Source: Scytonematopsis contorta HA4267-MV1 (lineage in GTDB: Bacteria > Cyanobacteriota > Cyanobacteriia > Cyanobacteriales > Nostocaceae). Taken from it: a stretch of DNA of 64,000 nt. A program made the position numbers and the translations under genes. Positions 54,590 to 63,910 of the stretch are shown here, in pieces (positions within the stretch are counted from its first letter, which is position 1; each line of letters opens with the position of its first letter). Where the stretch lies: contig JAHHIC010000080.1 in NCBI GenBank assembly GCA_019359035.1, positions 20,272 to 84,271 on the forward strand, read 5' to 3'. Under the pieces are notes generated by a model. The model did no database searches. It was not told where the DNA came from and worked only from the letters and a program-made list of their open reading frames with translations.

Positions 54590-55570
54590 ATCTGTTTTCA
54601 TTCACCCTATACAAAACTCTTTTTAGCGGAAATTGCAATAAGGTTGTACTTTAGAACTGGCAAAAAGGTGAAATTGACGATAATCTAACAAGAATTTGGA
54701 GAATACCTACTTTAAAAAATAATTATCCGGTGAAGGCAGAGGGCAGAAGGCAGAGGTGATAAGTGAGGAATAAGTTAATAAGGTAACAAGTAATACATTC
54801 TGTTCCGTCTGACCTCTGCCCAATGGGTATAAAACCCCACCGTATGCACGGTGTTTTCGTACCCTATCCCTAAGCGCTCCGCTCCACTGCGTGAACGGGA
54901 CGCTACGCGAACGGGAAAACTAAGCGCTCCGCTCCACTGCGTGTTCACCGAAGGTGTCCCGAAGGGATACGTTTACAGTTGGGGTCTGTTCGCGCTAGCG
55001 TGCCGCAGGCATAACCCCATCTGAATGTTATATCATCTATTTTGCACATCACAAGCTTAAAAGTAGAGACGCGAAATTTCGCGTCTCTACATTAAAATGG
55101 AACAAAAAATAATGTTGCATTTGTAACCTAGTTTAATATTGTTGGTTATTTGCCCCTAGAGTCGCAAGATTGAAGTTGTGTGTTATGTCCTCGCCAGCGC
55201 AATATCCTCTTTTGCAATTCCTAGCTTTACAAGCTCATCTGCAAATCCAATCTCAGTTCCATTATACTGTACTTTGAGTAACTGGACTATAGCAAGCTGT
55301 AATTATTAAAAGGAAAGATAAAGCCATTAACAAAAATGGCTTTGTTAGATAATGTTGCAACATATTTATTGTTCTCTATAAACCATATTTATTTTTTTCT
55401 ATAAACCAAACTTGGTCTCTCCGAAACAGTTTATTAATAAGTAGAGTTGTATCGTAAGTCAGAGCAAAAGACCTTTTATGTCTCAAGTTGGATAAATTTA
55501 CTAAAAAATTAAGGTAATTGTAGATAAAGAGTCTTAATTTGATTAATATCCTCAAATATCGCTTAAAATT
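54590..55570. other. Long intergenic region with dispersed repeats
   Basis: About 980 bases without a gene. It contains GGCAGAGGGCAGAAGGCAGA (about 54739), two direct copies of TAAGCGCTCCGCTCCACTGC (54871 and 54921), a GAAGGTGTCCCGAAGGGATA block, and an inverted repeat GAGACGCGAAATTTCGCGTC near 55067. All are of the dispersed intergenic type known in filamentous cyanobacteria. The right part is AT-rich and should hold the promoter of the next gene. Confidence 0.5.
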
Positions 55571-57274
55571 ATGCGTTACTTTGTCTTAGCTACTGACTAT
55601 GATGGCACTTTAGCAACCGATGGTCGCGTTGCTGATACTACTTTAGATGCACTCAAGCGTCTGCGAACTTCGGGTAGGAAATTGGTTTTAGTAACAGGTC
55701 GAGAACTTGATGATTTGCAGCGCGAATTTCCACATCTTGATTTGTTTGATTATGTTGTGGCAGAAAATGGTGCTGTAATTTATTGTCCTACTTCACGTCA
55801 AGAAAAGTTATTGGGTGAAGCTCCGACAGAAAAGTTTGTCCAAGCACTACGAGCAAAAAATGTTGACCCATTATCAGTTGGTAAGGTAATTGTTGCGAGT
55901 TGGCATCCAAATGAAGATACTGTGTTAGAAACTATTCGCGAATTAGGTTTGGAGTTACAAGTTATTTTCAACAAAGGTGCCGTCATGGTGTTGCCAAGCG
56001 GTATTAATAAATCCGCAGGACTCCAAGCAGCATTGGAGGAGATGAAAGTTTCAGTGCATAATGTCGTTGCAGTCGGTGATGCAGAAAATGACCACGCTTT
56101 CTTAAATATATCAGAATGCTCGGTAGCTGTTGCCAATGCTTTACCTTCTTTGAAGGAAAGAGTTGATTTAGTAACTGCTGGTAGTCGCGGTGATGGTGTC
56201 GTCGAATTAATAGATAAATTGATTGATTCTGATTTATCAGAACTTGATGATAAATTACAGGGTCACGATATCCATGTGGGCACTTCCGATGATGCAGAAG
56301 TCAGCATTAAACCATACGGTACTACTGTATTGTTAGCTGGGACATCAGGTGGTGGTAAGTCAACGTTAGCAACGGGTATTTTGGAACGTATTGCAGAAGC
56401 TCAATACCAATTTTGCATCATTGACCCTGAAGGAGACTATGATAACTTTGCAGGTGCAATAGTTCTTGGTGATGCAAACCGGACGCCAAGTATTGAAGAA
56501 ATTCAAAGTGTATTAGAACAGCCTAATCAAAATTTAATTATTAATTTATTAGGTGTTAACCTACACGATAGACCAAGATTCTTTGCTGAACTTTTACCAA
56601 TTTTACTTGAATTAAGAAGCCGTACTGGACGCCCTCATTGGATTGTTGTAGATGAGGCACATCATTTATTACCCTCAGATTTAAATACTGCTGCGTTCAC
56701 ACTTCCCCAACAAGTACATGGGTTGATGATGATAACCGTTCATCCAGACCATATGGCACCAGCAGCGCTATCTTTAGTAAATACATTACTCACAGTCGGT
56801 CAAGCACCTGAGAATAATATCAAGCTATTTTGTGAAGTTGTCGGTGACAAAGCACCTGAACTTACACCCCAATCCCTCGAAAAAGGTGAAGCGCTAATTT
56901 GGTTCCGTGGTAGCGAACCGCAGCGTTTTCGCTTTACTCCCGGACGTACCGAACGTCGGCGTCATGTACGTAAATATGCTGAAGGGGAATTGGGAGAAGA
57001 TAAGAGTTTTTACTTTAGAGGTAAAGAAGGTAAATTAAATCTACGCGCACAAAATCTGATTTTGTTTAGTCAGATTGCCGCAGGTGTTGATGACGAGACT
57101 TGGTTGTATCACTTACATGAAAATCATTACTCGTACTGGTTCCGGGAAGCTATTAAAGATTTGAGTCTGGCTGAAGAAGTTGAGGAAATTGAAAAAAATG
57201 CTAATTGTTCGGCGTCTGATAGTCGTCAAGCCATAAAAGCTGCAATCGAAAGCCGCTATACCTTACCTGCTTAA
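55571..57274 (+). CDS. HAD phosphatase fused to a HerA-like ATPase
   Basis: A 567-residue fusion. Residues 1-210 are a HAD-IIB phosphatase: motif I ATDYDGTLATDG, motif II LVTGRELDDL, motif III Lys near INKSAGLQAAL and motif IV VVAVGDAENDHAFLNIS. Residues 235-470 are a DUF87/HerA-like P-loop ATPase: Walker A LLAGTSGGGKSTLATGIL, then IDPEGDYDNF (a HerA hallmark) and Walker B HWIVVDEAHHLLP. A helical C-terminus of about 80 residues ends it. HAD enzymes hydrolyse phosphate esters such as sugar phosphates; HerA-like motors move DNA. How the two work together is not known to me. Both active sites look intact. Confidence 0.87.
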   Translation: MRYFVLATDYDGTLATDGRVADTTLDALKRLRTSGRKLVLVTGRELDDLQREFPHLDLFDYVVAENGAVIYCPTSRQEKLLGEAPTEKFVQALRAKNVDPLSVGKVIVASWHPNEDTVLETIRELGLELQVIFNKGAVMVLPSGINKSAGLQAALEEMKVSVHNVVAVGDAENDHAFLNISECSVAVANALPSLKERVDLVTAGSRGDGVVELIDKLIDSDLSELDDKLQGHDIHVGTSDDAEVSIKPYGTTVLLAGTSGGGKSTLATGILERIAEAQYQFCIIDPEGDYDNFAGAIVLGDANRTPSIEEIQSVLEQPNQNLIINLLGVNLHDRPRFFAELLPILLELRSRTGRPHWIVVDEAHHLLPSDLNTAAFTLPQQVHGLMMITVHPDHMAPAALSLVNTLLTVGQAPENNIKLFCEVVGDKAPELTPQSLEKGEALIWFRGSEPQRFRFTPGRTERRRHVRKYAEGELGEDKSFYFRGKEGKLNLRAQNLILFSQIAAGVDDETWLYHLHENHYSYWFREAIKDLSLAEEVEEIEKNANCSASDSRQAIKAAIESRYTLPA

Positions 57275-57674
57275 CCTGTATTTTTCACATATTCCTCACA
57301 TATTTCTCACAATTGTCGGGATGGGCCAGAGAAAGCCCACCCTACAAAATTTTCACTAAATTTATACATCATTAATTTTTTATATAAAATTAAACAAGAG
57401 TTTGTTACTTACAACCTAGATTAATATAAATTGCTTAATCTTAATTTATATTTGGCATTATCATTATGGCCAATACTTCTAACCTATTGTTGTCAAATAT
57501 GGATGAAGCGACTCGAAATAATTATATTGATAGGATTCCCAATCTCTTGAGAGAGTTTTTAAGTGCATTGGAAATGTAAGTATTTTACGGTAAAGTGAAA
57601 GTGATAATATACAGACAGAAGAAGATATTTATCTCCTGCTTACCAAGTGTGTTAGGAAAACCCAGAAGTCTGAT
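57275..57674. other. Intergenic region between convergent genes
   Basis: No strong gene. A 37-codon plus-strand frame at about 57466 (MANTSNLLLSNMDEATRNN) has reasonable codons but no homologue known to me, and I do not annotate it. A GGGATGGGC/GCCCACCC-type imperfect hairpin at about 57318-57347 may be a terminator or dispersed repeat. Confidence 0.35.
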
Positions 57675-58469
57675 TTAATTTATCAAAAAAGATAAGGGAT
57701 TGCTCATATTTTCGGCAAAACCAAGAATGCCTCTATCGCGATGTTCGTAAATTAATTTACCTTGAGAATTAAATAGAAAAGTTCCTCCTCGTTGCGTCAA
57801 ATAAGATGAATCTGGTACATAAGTATTCCAGTTGCTCAAAACCTCGGTCATGTTTCGTAGACGCAGAGTGGCCAATTCAAAAGGACGCTGAAACCCTTTT
57901 CCTCCAGCAGCTTTGAAAAAAGAACCTTTTATTGGTGGTAAGGGTGTATTCCTCACAACTTCCTCATCAGCAATTAACTGAGGAGCTTTTTTATCGCCTT
58001 TGTAACCGCGAAAAACTTCCTTCAGAGTTCCAGGACTCGCAACTCCAGCACACATTAACATCAAATTTAGCCAAGCTTTTTGTGATGTTGATAAAATTGG
58101 AAATTGTATAGATAAACCGCTATAAAGCCCTAAAGTGGCGTGAATTTCGGCTGTTGTATCAACAAACAAGTATTCTTGAGGAAATCCTGTATATTCACAA
58201 AACTTAACACCAGAATTGCGGTTTCCAATTCCAATAGCGCGAATTGTGATTCCTTTTGAAGAGAGCTTTTCTTTTTCTCTTTGCAGCCACCAAGCATATT
58301 CCAAATTATCAAAATCCCCCAATTGCGACCAAATAAGTATGAGCAACTGTGAAGTATTCGACCAACCATCTAAAATTGGTTTAATCTCTCCATCGCTAAC
58401 CCGTAAGCGTTGAGTTTGACTCAAAATCGAGTAAATATTTGCAGAATTGTCGCGTGTTTGGATATTCAT
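57675..58469 (-). CDS. Peroxiredoxin-like (AhpC/TSA_2, PRXL2-type) protein
   Basis: A 264-residue thioredoxin-fold protein of the peroxiredoxin-like AhpC-TSA_2 group, common in cyanobacteria. The fold markers are LLILIWSQLGDFDNLEYAWW, then ITIRAIGIGNRNSGVKFCEY, FPQEYLFVDTTAEIHATLGL and the closing GGTFLFNSQGKLIYEHRDRG. The usual peroxidatic TxxC of true peroxiredoxins is replaced by WSQLG, so peroxidase activity is not expected by the normal mechanism. Function unknown. It is divergent from the AraC gene across the tandem and inverted repeats. Confidence 0.78.
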   Translation of the reverse strand: MNIQTRDNSANIYSILSQTQRLRVSDGEIKPILDGWSNTSQLLILIWSQLGDFDNLEYAWWLQREKEKLSSKGITIRAIGIGNRNSGVKFCEYTGFPQEYLFVDTTAEIHATLGLYSGLSIQFPILSTSQKAWLNLMLMCAGVASPGTLKEVFRGYKGDKKAPQLIADEEVVRNTPLPPIKGSFFKAAGGKGFQRPFELATLRLRNMTEVLSNWNTYVPDSSYLTQRGGTFLFNSQGKLIYEHRDRGILGFAENMSNPLSFLIN

Positions 58470-58569
58470 TTAAGTGAGAGCAAGAGCCTTCAGATATGAT
58501 TTTAGGGCTGTAAATATCTTATCATTCCTCTGTTTATAAATAAAATATTAAGACTCTATTTACACCACA

Positions 58570-58633
58570 AGCCAGCTAGCCAGATAGCCAGACAGCCAGA
58601 CAGCCAGACAGCCAGACAGCCAGATAGCCAGTG
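58570..58633 (+). repeat. Tandem 8-mer repeat (STRR)
   Basis: Eight head-to-tail 8-mers of the form AGCCAGNN: the four central ones are AGCCAGAC, the outer ones carry CT, AT or TG in the last positions. Short tandemly repeated repeats of this kind are typical of heterocystous cyanobacteria and vary in copy number between strains. No spacers, so it is not a CRISPR. Confidence 0.85.
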
Positions 58634-58791
58634 ACTAAAGTCACTGTCTAAAAGCTAAAGTCCTCTTTAGAGGACTAATAAAAAATCTGATTTTTGGTAA
58701 TATCTTAAATTTTGTCAAATATTTGTTTTTCATGTGTTATACAGTCCTCTTTTAGAGGACTTCAGCTTTTAGACAGTGACTTTAGTCACTG
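58629..58791. repeat. Nested long inverted repeat in a divergent promoter region
   Basis: The left arm 58629-58676 and right arm 58743-58791 are almost exact reverse complements over about 48 bases, with 66 bases between. Each arm is itself built of two palindromes (GTGACTAAAGTCAC and AGTCCTCTTTAGAGGACT). It can form a long cruciform or RNA hairpin between the PRXL2-like and AraC genes. The left arm overlaps the end of the 8-mer array. It looks like a MITE. Confidence 0.8.
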
Positions 58792-58874
58792 ACTTATGAT
58801 ATAAATAATGTTTAATCTTCTCTTTATAAAACCTTCTTACATACTACATTAAATTTTCCCCAAAGTCGAATTTT

Positions 58875-59783
58875 ATGAGAACGCAAAGGCAAATAGTCAA
58901 GCTGCTTGATTACCGCCAAAAAAATGCATCTAATACATTTGTGCCTAACCCCCCTGTTCTCTCAAGCTCGGGATGGGAAAATATCCATTTTGAACTTCAT
59001 CAGCAGCCAAAGTTTGAGGTAGCAGAGCATCAACATACAATGCACGTTATCGCTTGCGGTGTTCCCAGTTCTTTACCAGGAGACTCATCAGGAGAAAGAT
59101 GGCTGGATGGAAAACTGACAAGAGAAAGGCGCAATTTGGGAGATATCGCTATCATTCCTGAGGGTATTTCTCATCGCTGTAATTGGCAAACCTCAGTTCA
59201 GTTTATGGTTTTAGCAATTGAACCCGCATTTCTCAAACAAGTTGCTCAAGATTTAGTTAACCCCGACCGCATTGAAATTATCCCTCATTTTATGATGGGT
59301 CAAGATTTATTGATACAAGGTATTTGCTTTGCTTTAAAAGAGGAATTGGAATTAGGGCAAATAGGGGGTTATTTGTTGATTGATAGTCTCAAAACTACAT
59401 TAGCAATTCACTTATTACGGAACTATTGCGCTACACAACCCAAGCTTTCTAGCTATACAGACGGATTATCTGATTTGAAACAGCAGCAAGTTATGGAGTA
59501 TATAAATGAACATCTCCATCAGGAAATAAAGCTAGCCGAACTTGCTACACTCACTCAGTTAAGTCCATACCACTTTTTGCGTTTGTTTAAACAGAGCGTT
59601 GGTGTAACACCTCATCAATATATTTTGCAGTGTCGCATTAAAAAAGCAAAATTTTTGTTACAGCATAGCAAGCTTAGCATTGCTGACATTGCGACCAGCG
59701 TGGGTTTCTGCGACCAAAGTCACTTGAATCGATATTTTAAGCGTATTGTTGGTGTTACACCGAAAAAATTTCTAAAAGCTTAA
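58875..59783 (+). CDS. AraC family transcription factor
   Basis: A 302-residue regulator. The N-terminal part (about 30-170) is a cupin-like sensor (FEVAEHQHTMHVIACGVPS, GDIAIIPEGISHRCNW). The C-terminal 100 residues are the AraC double HTH: IKLAELATLTQLSPYHFLRL for the first and LSIADIATSVGFCDQSHLNR then FKRIVGVTPKKF for the second, followed by the stop. Such proteins activate nearby catabolic or stress genes. The dienelactone hydrolase starts 103 bases downstream on the same strand and is the obvious candidate target or operon partner. Confidence 0.92.
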   Translation: MRTQRQIVKLLDYRQKNASNTFVPNPPVLSSSGWENIHFELHQQPKFEVAEHQHTMHVIACGVPSSLPGDSSGERWLDGKLTRERRNLGDIAIIPEGISHRCNWQTSVQFMVLAIEPAFLKQVAQDLVNPDRIEIIPHFMMGQDLLIQGICFALKEELELGQIGGYLLIDSLKTTLAIHLLRNYCATQPKLSSYTDGLSDLKQQQVMEYINEHLHQEIKLAELATLTQLSPYHFLRLFKQSVGVTPHQYILQCRIKKAKFLLQHSKLSIADIATSVGFCDQSHLNRYFKRIVGVTPKKFLKA

Positions 59784-59885
59784 TCGCAATAATTTACTAA
59801 AATTAAGCAATTTTTTTCAAGAATTACAAATAGCTTTTTTCTAAAATATGTAGTAGCAGAACCTTGAATATAAAAAGTGCAAAAA

Positions 59886-60692
59886 ATGACAAACATAGAA
59901 ATTAAAACTAGCTACGTCAAAGTACCTAACAACGGCTTAGAAATTGATGCTTACTTAGCTGAACCAGCTAGTACGGAAAGTTTTGCCGCTGTGATAGTTT
60001 TTCACGAAATTTTTGGGGTTAATGAGAATATTCGAGATGTCACCGAACTAATAGCTAAACAAGGTTATGTAGCAATAGCTCCTTCAATGTATCAGCGTAT
60101 TGCTCCCGGTTTTCATATAGATTATAGCCCAGAAGATATTGGGTATAGTCCAGAAGCATATCAGCTTGGCTTGCAATACTATCAACAAGTTGAGTATCAA
60201 GAAATCTTCAGTGATATTAGAGCTACAATTAACTATCTGAAAAGCTTACCCAATGTAGACGAGAGTGCAATTGGTACTATAGGTTTCTGCTTTGGGGGTC
60301 ATGTTACTTACATGGCTGCGACCTTACCCGATATCAAAGCAACAGCTTCGTTTTACGGAGGTGGAATTACTACTTCTAGTTATGGTGAAGACACTCCAAC
60401 CGTTAATCGCACTTCTGAAATAAAAGGCACAATTTATACGTTTTTCGCTAATAGAGATATATTTGTCTCCCAAAAAGAAAATGAGCAAATCGAAGCGGAA
60501 TTAAAGAAATACAAAATAAATCATCGCGTATTCAGATATGATGCTGGACATGGATTTTTTGCTGGACTCTTCCAAGAAAAATACCCTTTTTTAGAACATC
60601 ACCCAAGTTATAACCCCGAAGCTGCTGCTGATGCTTGGAAGCATGTTGTTGAACTTTTTCAAAATAACTTACGTACCTCATTATGGCGCTAG
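59886..60692 (+). CDS. Dienelactone hydrolase family protein
   Basis: A 268-residue alpha/beta hydrolase of the dienelactone hydrolase family. The nucleophile elbow has Cys (TIGFCFGGHVTY, GxCxGG), with Asp in FFANRDIFVSQ and His in RYDAGHGFFAG; the oxyanion region is FHEIFGVNENIRD. These enzymes open lactone rings in aromatic degradation or act on other esters. The ATG at 59886 is chosen; an in-frame GTG nine bases earlier is less likely. It ends four bases before the end of the convergent CHAT gene. Confidence 0.9.
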   Translation: MTNIEIKTSYVKVPNNGLEIDAYLAEPASTESFAAVIVFHEIFGVNENIRDVTELIAKQGYVAIAPSMYQRIAPGFHIDYSPEDIGYSPEAYQLGLQYYQQVEYQEIFSDIRATINYLKSLPNVDESAIGTIGFCFGGHVTYMAATLPDIKATASFYGGGITTSSYGEDTPTVNRTSEIKGTIYTFFANRDIFVSQKENEQIEAELKKYKINHRVFRYDAGHGFFAGLFQEKYPFLEHHPSYNPEAAADAWKHVVELFQNNLRTSLWR

Positions 60693-60696
60693 CTAC

Positions 60697-63021
60697 TTAC
60701 TTAATAATTCTCCATCTTGTACCTGTAGTTTCTCGTGTAAGTTTAGGCTCTAAGTTAATACCGCCATCATGTGTTTTCCCATTTAACCACACTGAATTAC
60801 CAGTTTTATTCTGATTTTCCAACATTATATCTCCATATCTTACTATATGGACTTTCCATTCTTTAGATTTATTGCTGCTATTTCTCTGGTTATCTAAGTT
60901 AACAGTTCCACTCTCACCTATGAACGAATCTGTTTGACCATTTAACCATCGATAACTACCAGTTCCACTTTTATTTTCTAAAGCAATTGTTCCATTATTG
61001 TTAACATGTATCTTCCATTTAGTATCAGGAAATTTAGCACCTGTTTCAGAAAATAAACTCACAGTTCCATTTTCTGTATTACCTTTAAACCATTTATGAT
61101 TAGGATTAGAAATATGTCCTTCACAACTTAGTGAAATAACATTTCCATTTCGTAAAAGTGAAGAAGTTTTGGCAATATTATCGGTAATCTCAGCAATAGT
61201 TAAATTTGGTGTTGCTAAATTTTGTAAATAGTAATTAACATAAGAATCTAGCTCATATTCAGTAGCATTTCGCTTAAGCTCTTTTTGAAAAATAGAATTA
61301 ATTACCTTCTTGGCTTCATCTTCATTTTTTTTCTTATCATTTTCAATATCAATGGTTGAACTACTAGAATTTGGTACATTTTCCTCTATTTCAGAGCTAA
61401 CACCATAACTACATAAATATAACGGATGCTTAGGCATTCTAAAAGTAAAACATGAAGAAAAATTCCTTCTATCGTCCTCGTTTATAATCAGATTTCCATC
61501 ATCATTTGTAACGCTAGGAAGAAGAATGCTTGTTTTATTATAGCTACCGTTATTTTTTCGACAATCGCCTGATATTCTATTTTTAAGAATAGAAATATTT
61601 TTACACTCATTGTCAAAATGGAAATTACTACTATTATTAAAACCTGTAAACGTTAAATTCCCATCATGGTTATTAATGCCAGGAATACTAATTCTTGCTG
61701 AATTTTTGCTACCATCTCTTCTTCTACATTCTGCTAATACTTTCTTTTCAGAAATAGAAATATTATCACAACTATATTGGAAACTACTTGATGGTAAACT
61801 AGTATTGATATTGAATAATAATTTATGGGCAATAAGTGGTGTTACTAATGTTAGTAGTAAACTTATAAATATTTTTGGGAAAGGTTGATATAGTAGACTG
61901 AGTAGTACATTATTGGAAGAATTCTTCATTCCTTGCCAACTCAAAGATTCCTCAGCTAGATTTTGACAAGTAACAGGTATTAAAGACGCACCCGGGTAGT
62001 TATCTTCTAAGCCTTGCAAACTTTGGCGTGCGTAACGCATTGCTATGTAGAAAGGTTCACCTTTAATAGCAAAAAAGTTGAAAAAATATTTTAAAAACTC
62101 TTGGGCTACCTTATCAGCTATATTGAGGCGCATAACTATAATTTGCGTAATTTGTAAATCGGCTAGCTGTTCTATAAGTTTTATGCCATCGCAAGAGTTA
62201 AATATTGCTAACTTTAAACCACCTTGCTTTACTGCAAATGTTAAAGCATATTTCAAGTCAGCAATTGTTAAAGCGGTGTTTTGATTAATATGTATTATAC
62301 CTTGACTATCTTGACTATGACTATGACCTGCAAAATATAAAATATGCCAACCTTTTTCATCTGATAAGTATTTATGTAATTCTTCACGAGAAGGTTCAAC
62401 CAAAAAAGTTGTTGAAGAATCTGGTAGTTTTTCTAAAAATTCCCTATCTTTTTGGACGTCAATCCCAACACTATTTCCTAATACTGCTAAAACTCTAACT
62501 TTATTTGTAAAATACTTCTTAGGCTGCGGTTTAACTCGTTCGTATCTAGGACAGCTTAATCCAACTTCTGCCCTTTGGTAATCTTCAAAAAAATGCCACA
62601 AATGCCAAGGAAGATGTTGCAAGAGGTGATTACTAGTTTCAAAAATGACATGAACCTCATCATCTATGGCTATTCTTGTCCTCAGTTGTTGGTCTATTTG
62701 ACGAAATGAATTGGAATTTAACCACTCATTAAGTGCTCTGTTTAATTGCTGTTGTATTTCGGTAAAATCAACTACACTAACATTATTTAAACCACTCGAT
62801 TCAAGTTCAATACCTGTACGTTTTGTTCTATTTTGATAAAGTGATTCATGTATTAATTGGTAGCGTTTATAGATGTCAGCAATTTTTGACATCGACGGTA
62901 GACTACCTGTGAACTGTGTGGGAAGAGAATTGCTAGTCTCCCAGTATTGTGCGATGACTAGAGAAAACCCATCATGTAAACTACCTTCACCTAATTTGAT
63001 AACAACTAATTTACTCATCAC
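60697..63021 (-). CDS. CHAT protease - transmembrane - cyanovirin lectin - lectin-like receptor protein
   Basis: A 774-residue modular protein. A CHAT caspase-like domain fills about 170-340 with the catalytic His in ILYFAGHSHSQ (about 233) and Cys in AIFNSCDGIKL (about 278). One membrane helix follows (about 380-400, FISLLLTLVTPLIAHKLLF). Beyond it are two cyanovirin-N repeats (about 409-510; FQYSCDNISISEKK...CRRRDGS, GINNHDGNLTF and CKNISILKNR, CRKNNGS, VTNDDGNLIIN), a DUF4214-like helical segment (about 545-620), and a beta-trefoil-like end with three WxxNG/WLNG-type repeats. CHAT is a protease domain, often in immunity or cell death; the lectins would bind glycans outside. I infer an outside-in glycan sensor. 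Complete; the start could be either of two Mets. Confidence 0.82.
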   Translation of the reverse strand: MMSKLVVIKLGEGSLHDGFSLVIAQYWETSNSLPTQFTGSLPSMSKIADIYKRYQLIHESLYQNRTKRTGIELESSGLNNVSVVDFTEIQQQLNRALNEWLNSNSFRQIDQQLRTRIAIDDEVHVIFETSNHLLQHLPWHLWHFFEDYQRAEVGLSCPRYERVKPQPKKYFTNKVRVLAVLGNSVGIDVQKDREFLEKLPDSSTTFLVEPSREELHKYLSDEKGWHILYFAGHSHSQDSQGIIHINQNTALTIADLKYALTFAVKQGGLKLAIFNSCDGIKLIEQLADLQITQIIVMRLNIADKVAQEFLKYFFNFFAIKGEPFYIAMRYARQSLQGLEDNYPGASLIPVTCQNLAEESLSWQGMKNSSNNVLLSLLYQPFPKIFISLLLTLVTPLIAHKLLFNINTSLPSSSFQYSCDNISISEKKVLAECRRRDGSKNSARISIPGINNHDGNLTFTGFNNSSNFHFDNECKNISILKNRISGDCRKNNGSYNKTSILLPSVTNDDGNLIINEDDRRNFSSCFTFRMPKHPLYLCSYGVSSEIEENVPNSSSSTIDIENDKKKNEDEAKKVINSIFQKELKRNATEYELDSYVNYYLQNLATPNLTIAEITDNIAKTSSLLRNGNVISLSCEGHISNPNHKWFKGNTENGTVSLFSETGAKFPDTKWKIHVNNNGTIALENKSGTGSYRWLNGQTDSFIGESGTVNLDNQRNSSNKSKEWKVHIVRYGDIMLENQNKTGNSVWLNGKTHDGGINLEPKLTRETTGTRWRIIK

Positions 63022-63529
63022 TAATTACTCTAGATTTAATTGTTATATTAAATCATAAATTTTTCGGTAATACTAATGGCACAATTTAAAGGCTCGTATC
63101 GTAAGTCATGTATACTTTAAACGGCAATAAACTAAGCTTTATCTTGATTAACTTTACTTGTTACCTCCGTTACCTAGTAATTTATTAAATTACGAAAGTT
63201 AAATGAAATTATACAGCTTGCTGCGAGTAATTCATTTAATATGGTAATTAATTTATCTAGTTGGTTAAACTGCAATTTCTGGTGAAATAGTTACATTTTA
63301 TTGAATGTAAAGGAGCATAATTATGTACGTTCAGTAGCAGAAAACTGTATTCATACATCATCACTTAAGTAATTAAATTAGAATGAAGTATAATAGATAC
63401 CTCAATTAGCACAATTGGGCAGGCAAGGATGCCCACCCCACAACCCGGATAACTCTTTGTTGATGAAAAAATACTAAAATTGGTAGTATAGATTGTAAAA
63501 GTTAGATTTGCAAAAATATAATAGCTTTT
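63022..63529. other. Intergenic region
   Basis: About 500 AT-rich bases between divergent genes, with no supported gene. A GC-rich word (GGCAGGCAAGGATGCCCACC) at about 63419 belongs to the dispersed intergenic repeats also seen near 3200 and 33450. Confidence 0.4.
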
Positions 63530-63910
63530 ATGTTTCGACACCCATATAAACTATTGGTTCTAGTACTGTGTTGTATTGTTACAATTACCAGTTGTTATCC
63601 AACACTCTCGGAAAGCAAGAAAGCAGAGATATCTCAAGTAGTTCTAGTTTCTTCTAACGACCCAGCGACCTTTAATTTTGCGATGAATGACTCCCCATAC
63701 AGTGTTTCTCGCTTTATCTACCAAGGATTGTTATCAGAAAATGGTGTTACTGGCAAACTAGAACCCGCACTGGCTGAGTCTTGGTCGATAACAAACAATA
63801 GTCAACGAATTAGCTTGACCTTAAAAGATGGACTAAAGTGGTCAGATGGCGTACCACTGACAGTAGATGATGTTGTAAGTAGGTGGGCGGGAAAATTTAT
63901 AACTATGTAA
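63530..63910 (+). pseudogene. Peptide ABC transporter substrate-binding protein, N-terminal remnant
   Basis: 126 residues match the start of a Dpp/Opp-type (SBP_bac_5) binding lipoprotein: signal peptide and lipobox (VLCCIVTITSC), then VVLVSSNDPATFNFAMNDSP, SRFIYQGLLSENGVTGKLEP, LAESWSITNNSQRISLTLKD and WSDGVPLTVDDVV. At VSRWAGKFITM the family sequence is lost and the frame stops after about 125 of an expected 550 or so residues. It therefore cannot fold fully. No further piece appears before the end of the window. Confidence 0.78.

Noticed and set aside
57466..57579. 37-codon frame between convergent genes
   Set aside because: Codons look fair but there is no homologue, motif or context to support it.
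58570..58633. Tandem repeat array as a CRISPR
   Set aside because: Units are 8 bases with no unique spacers and no cas genes; this is a short tandem repeat array.
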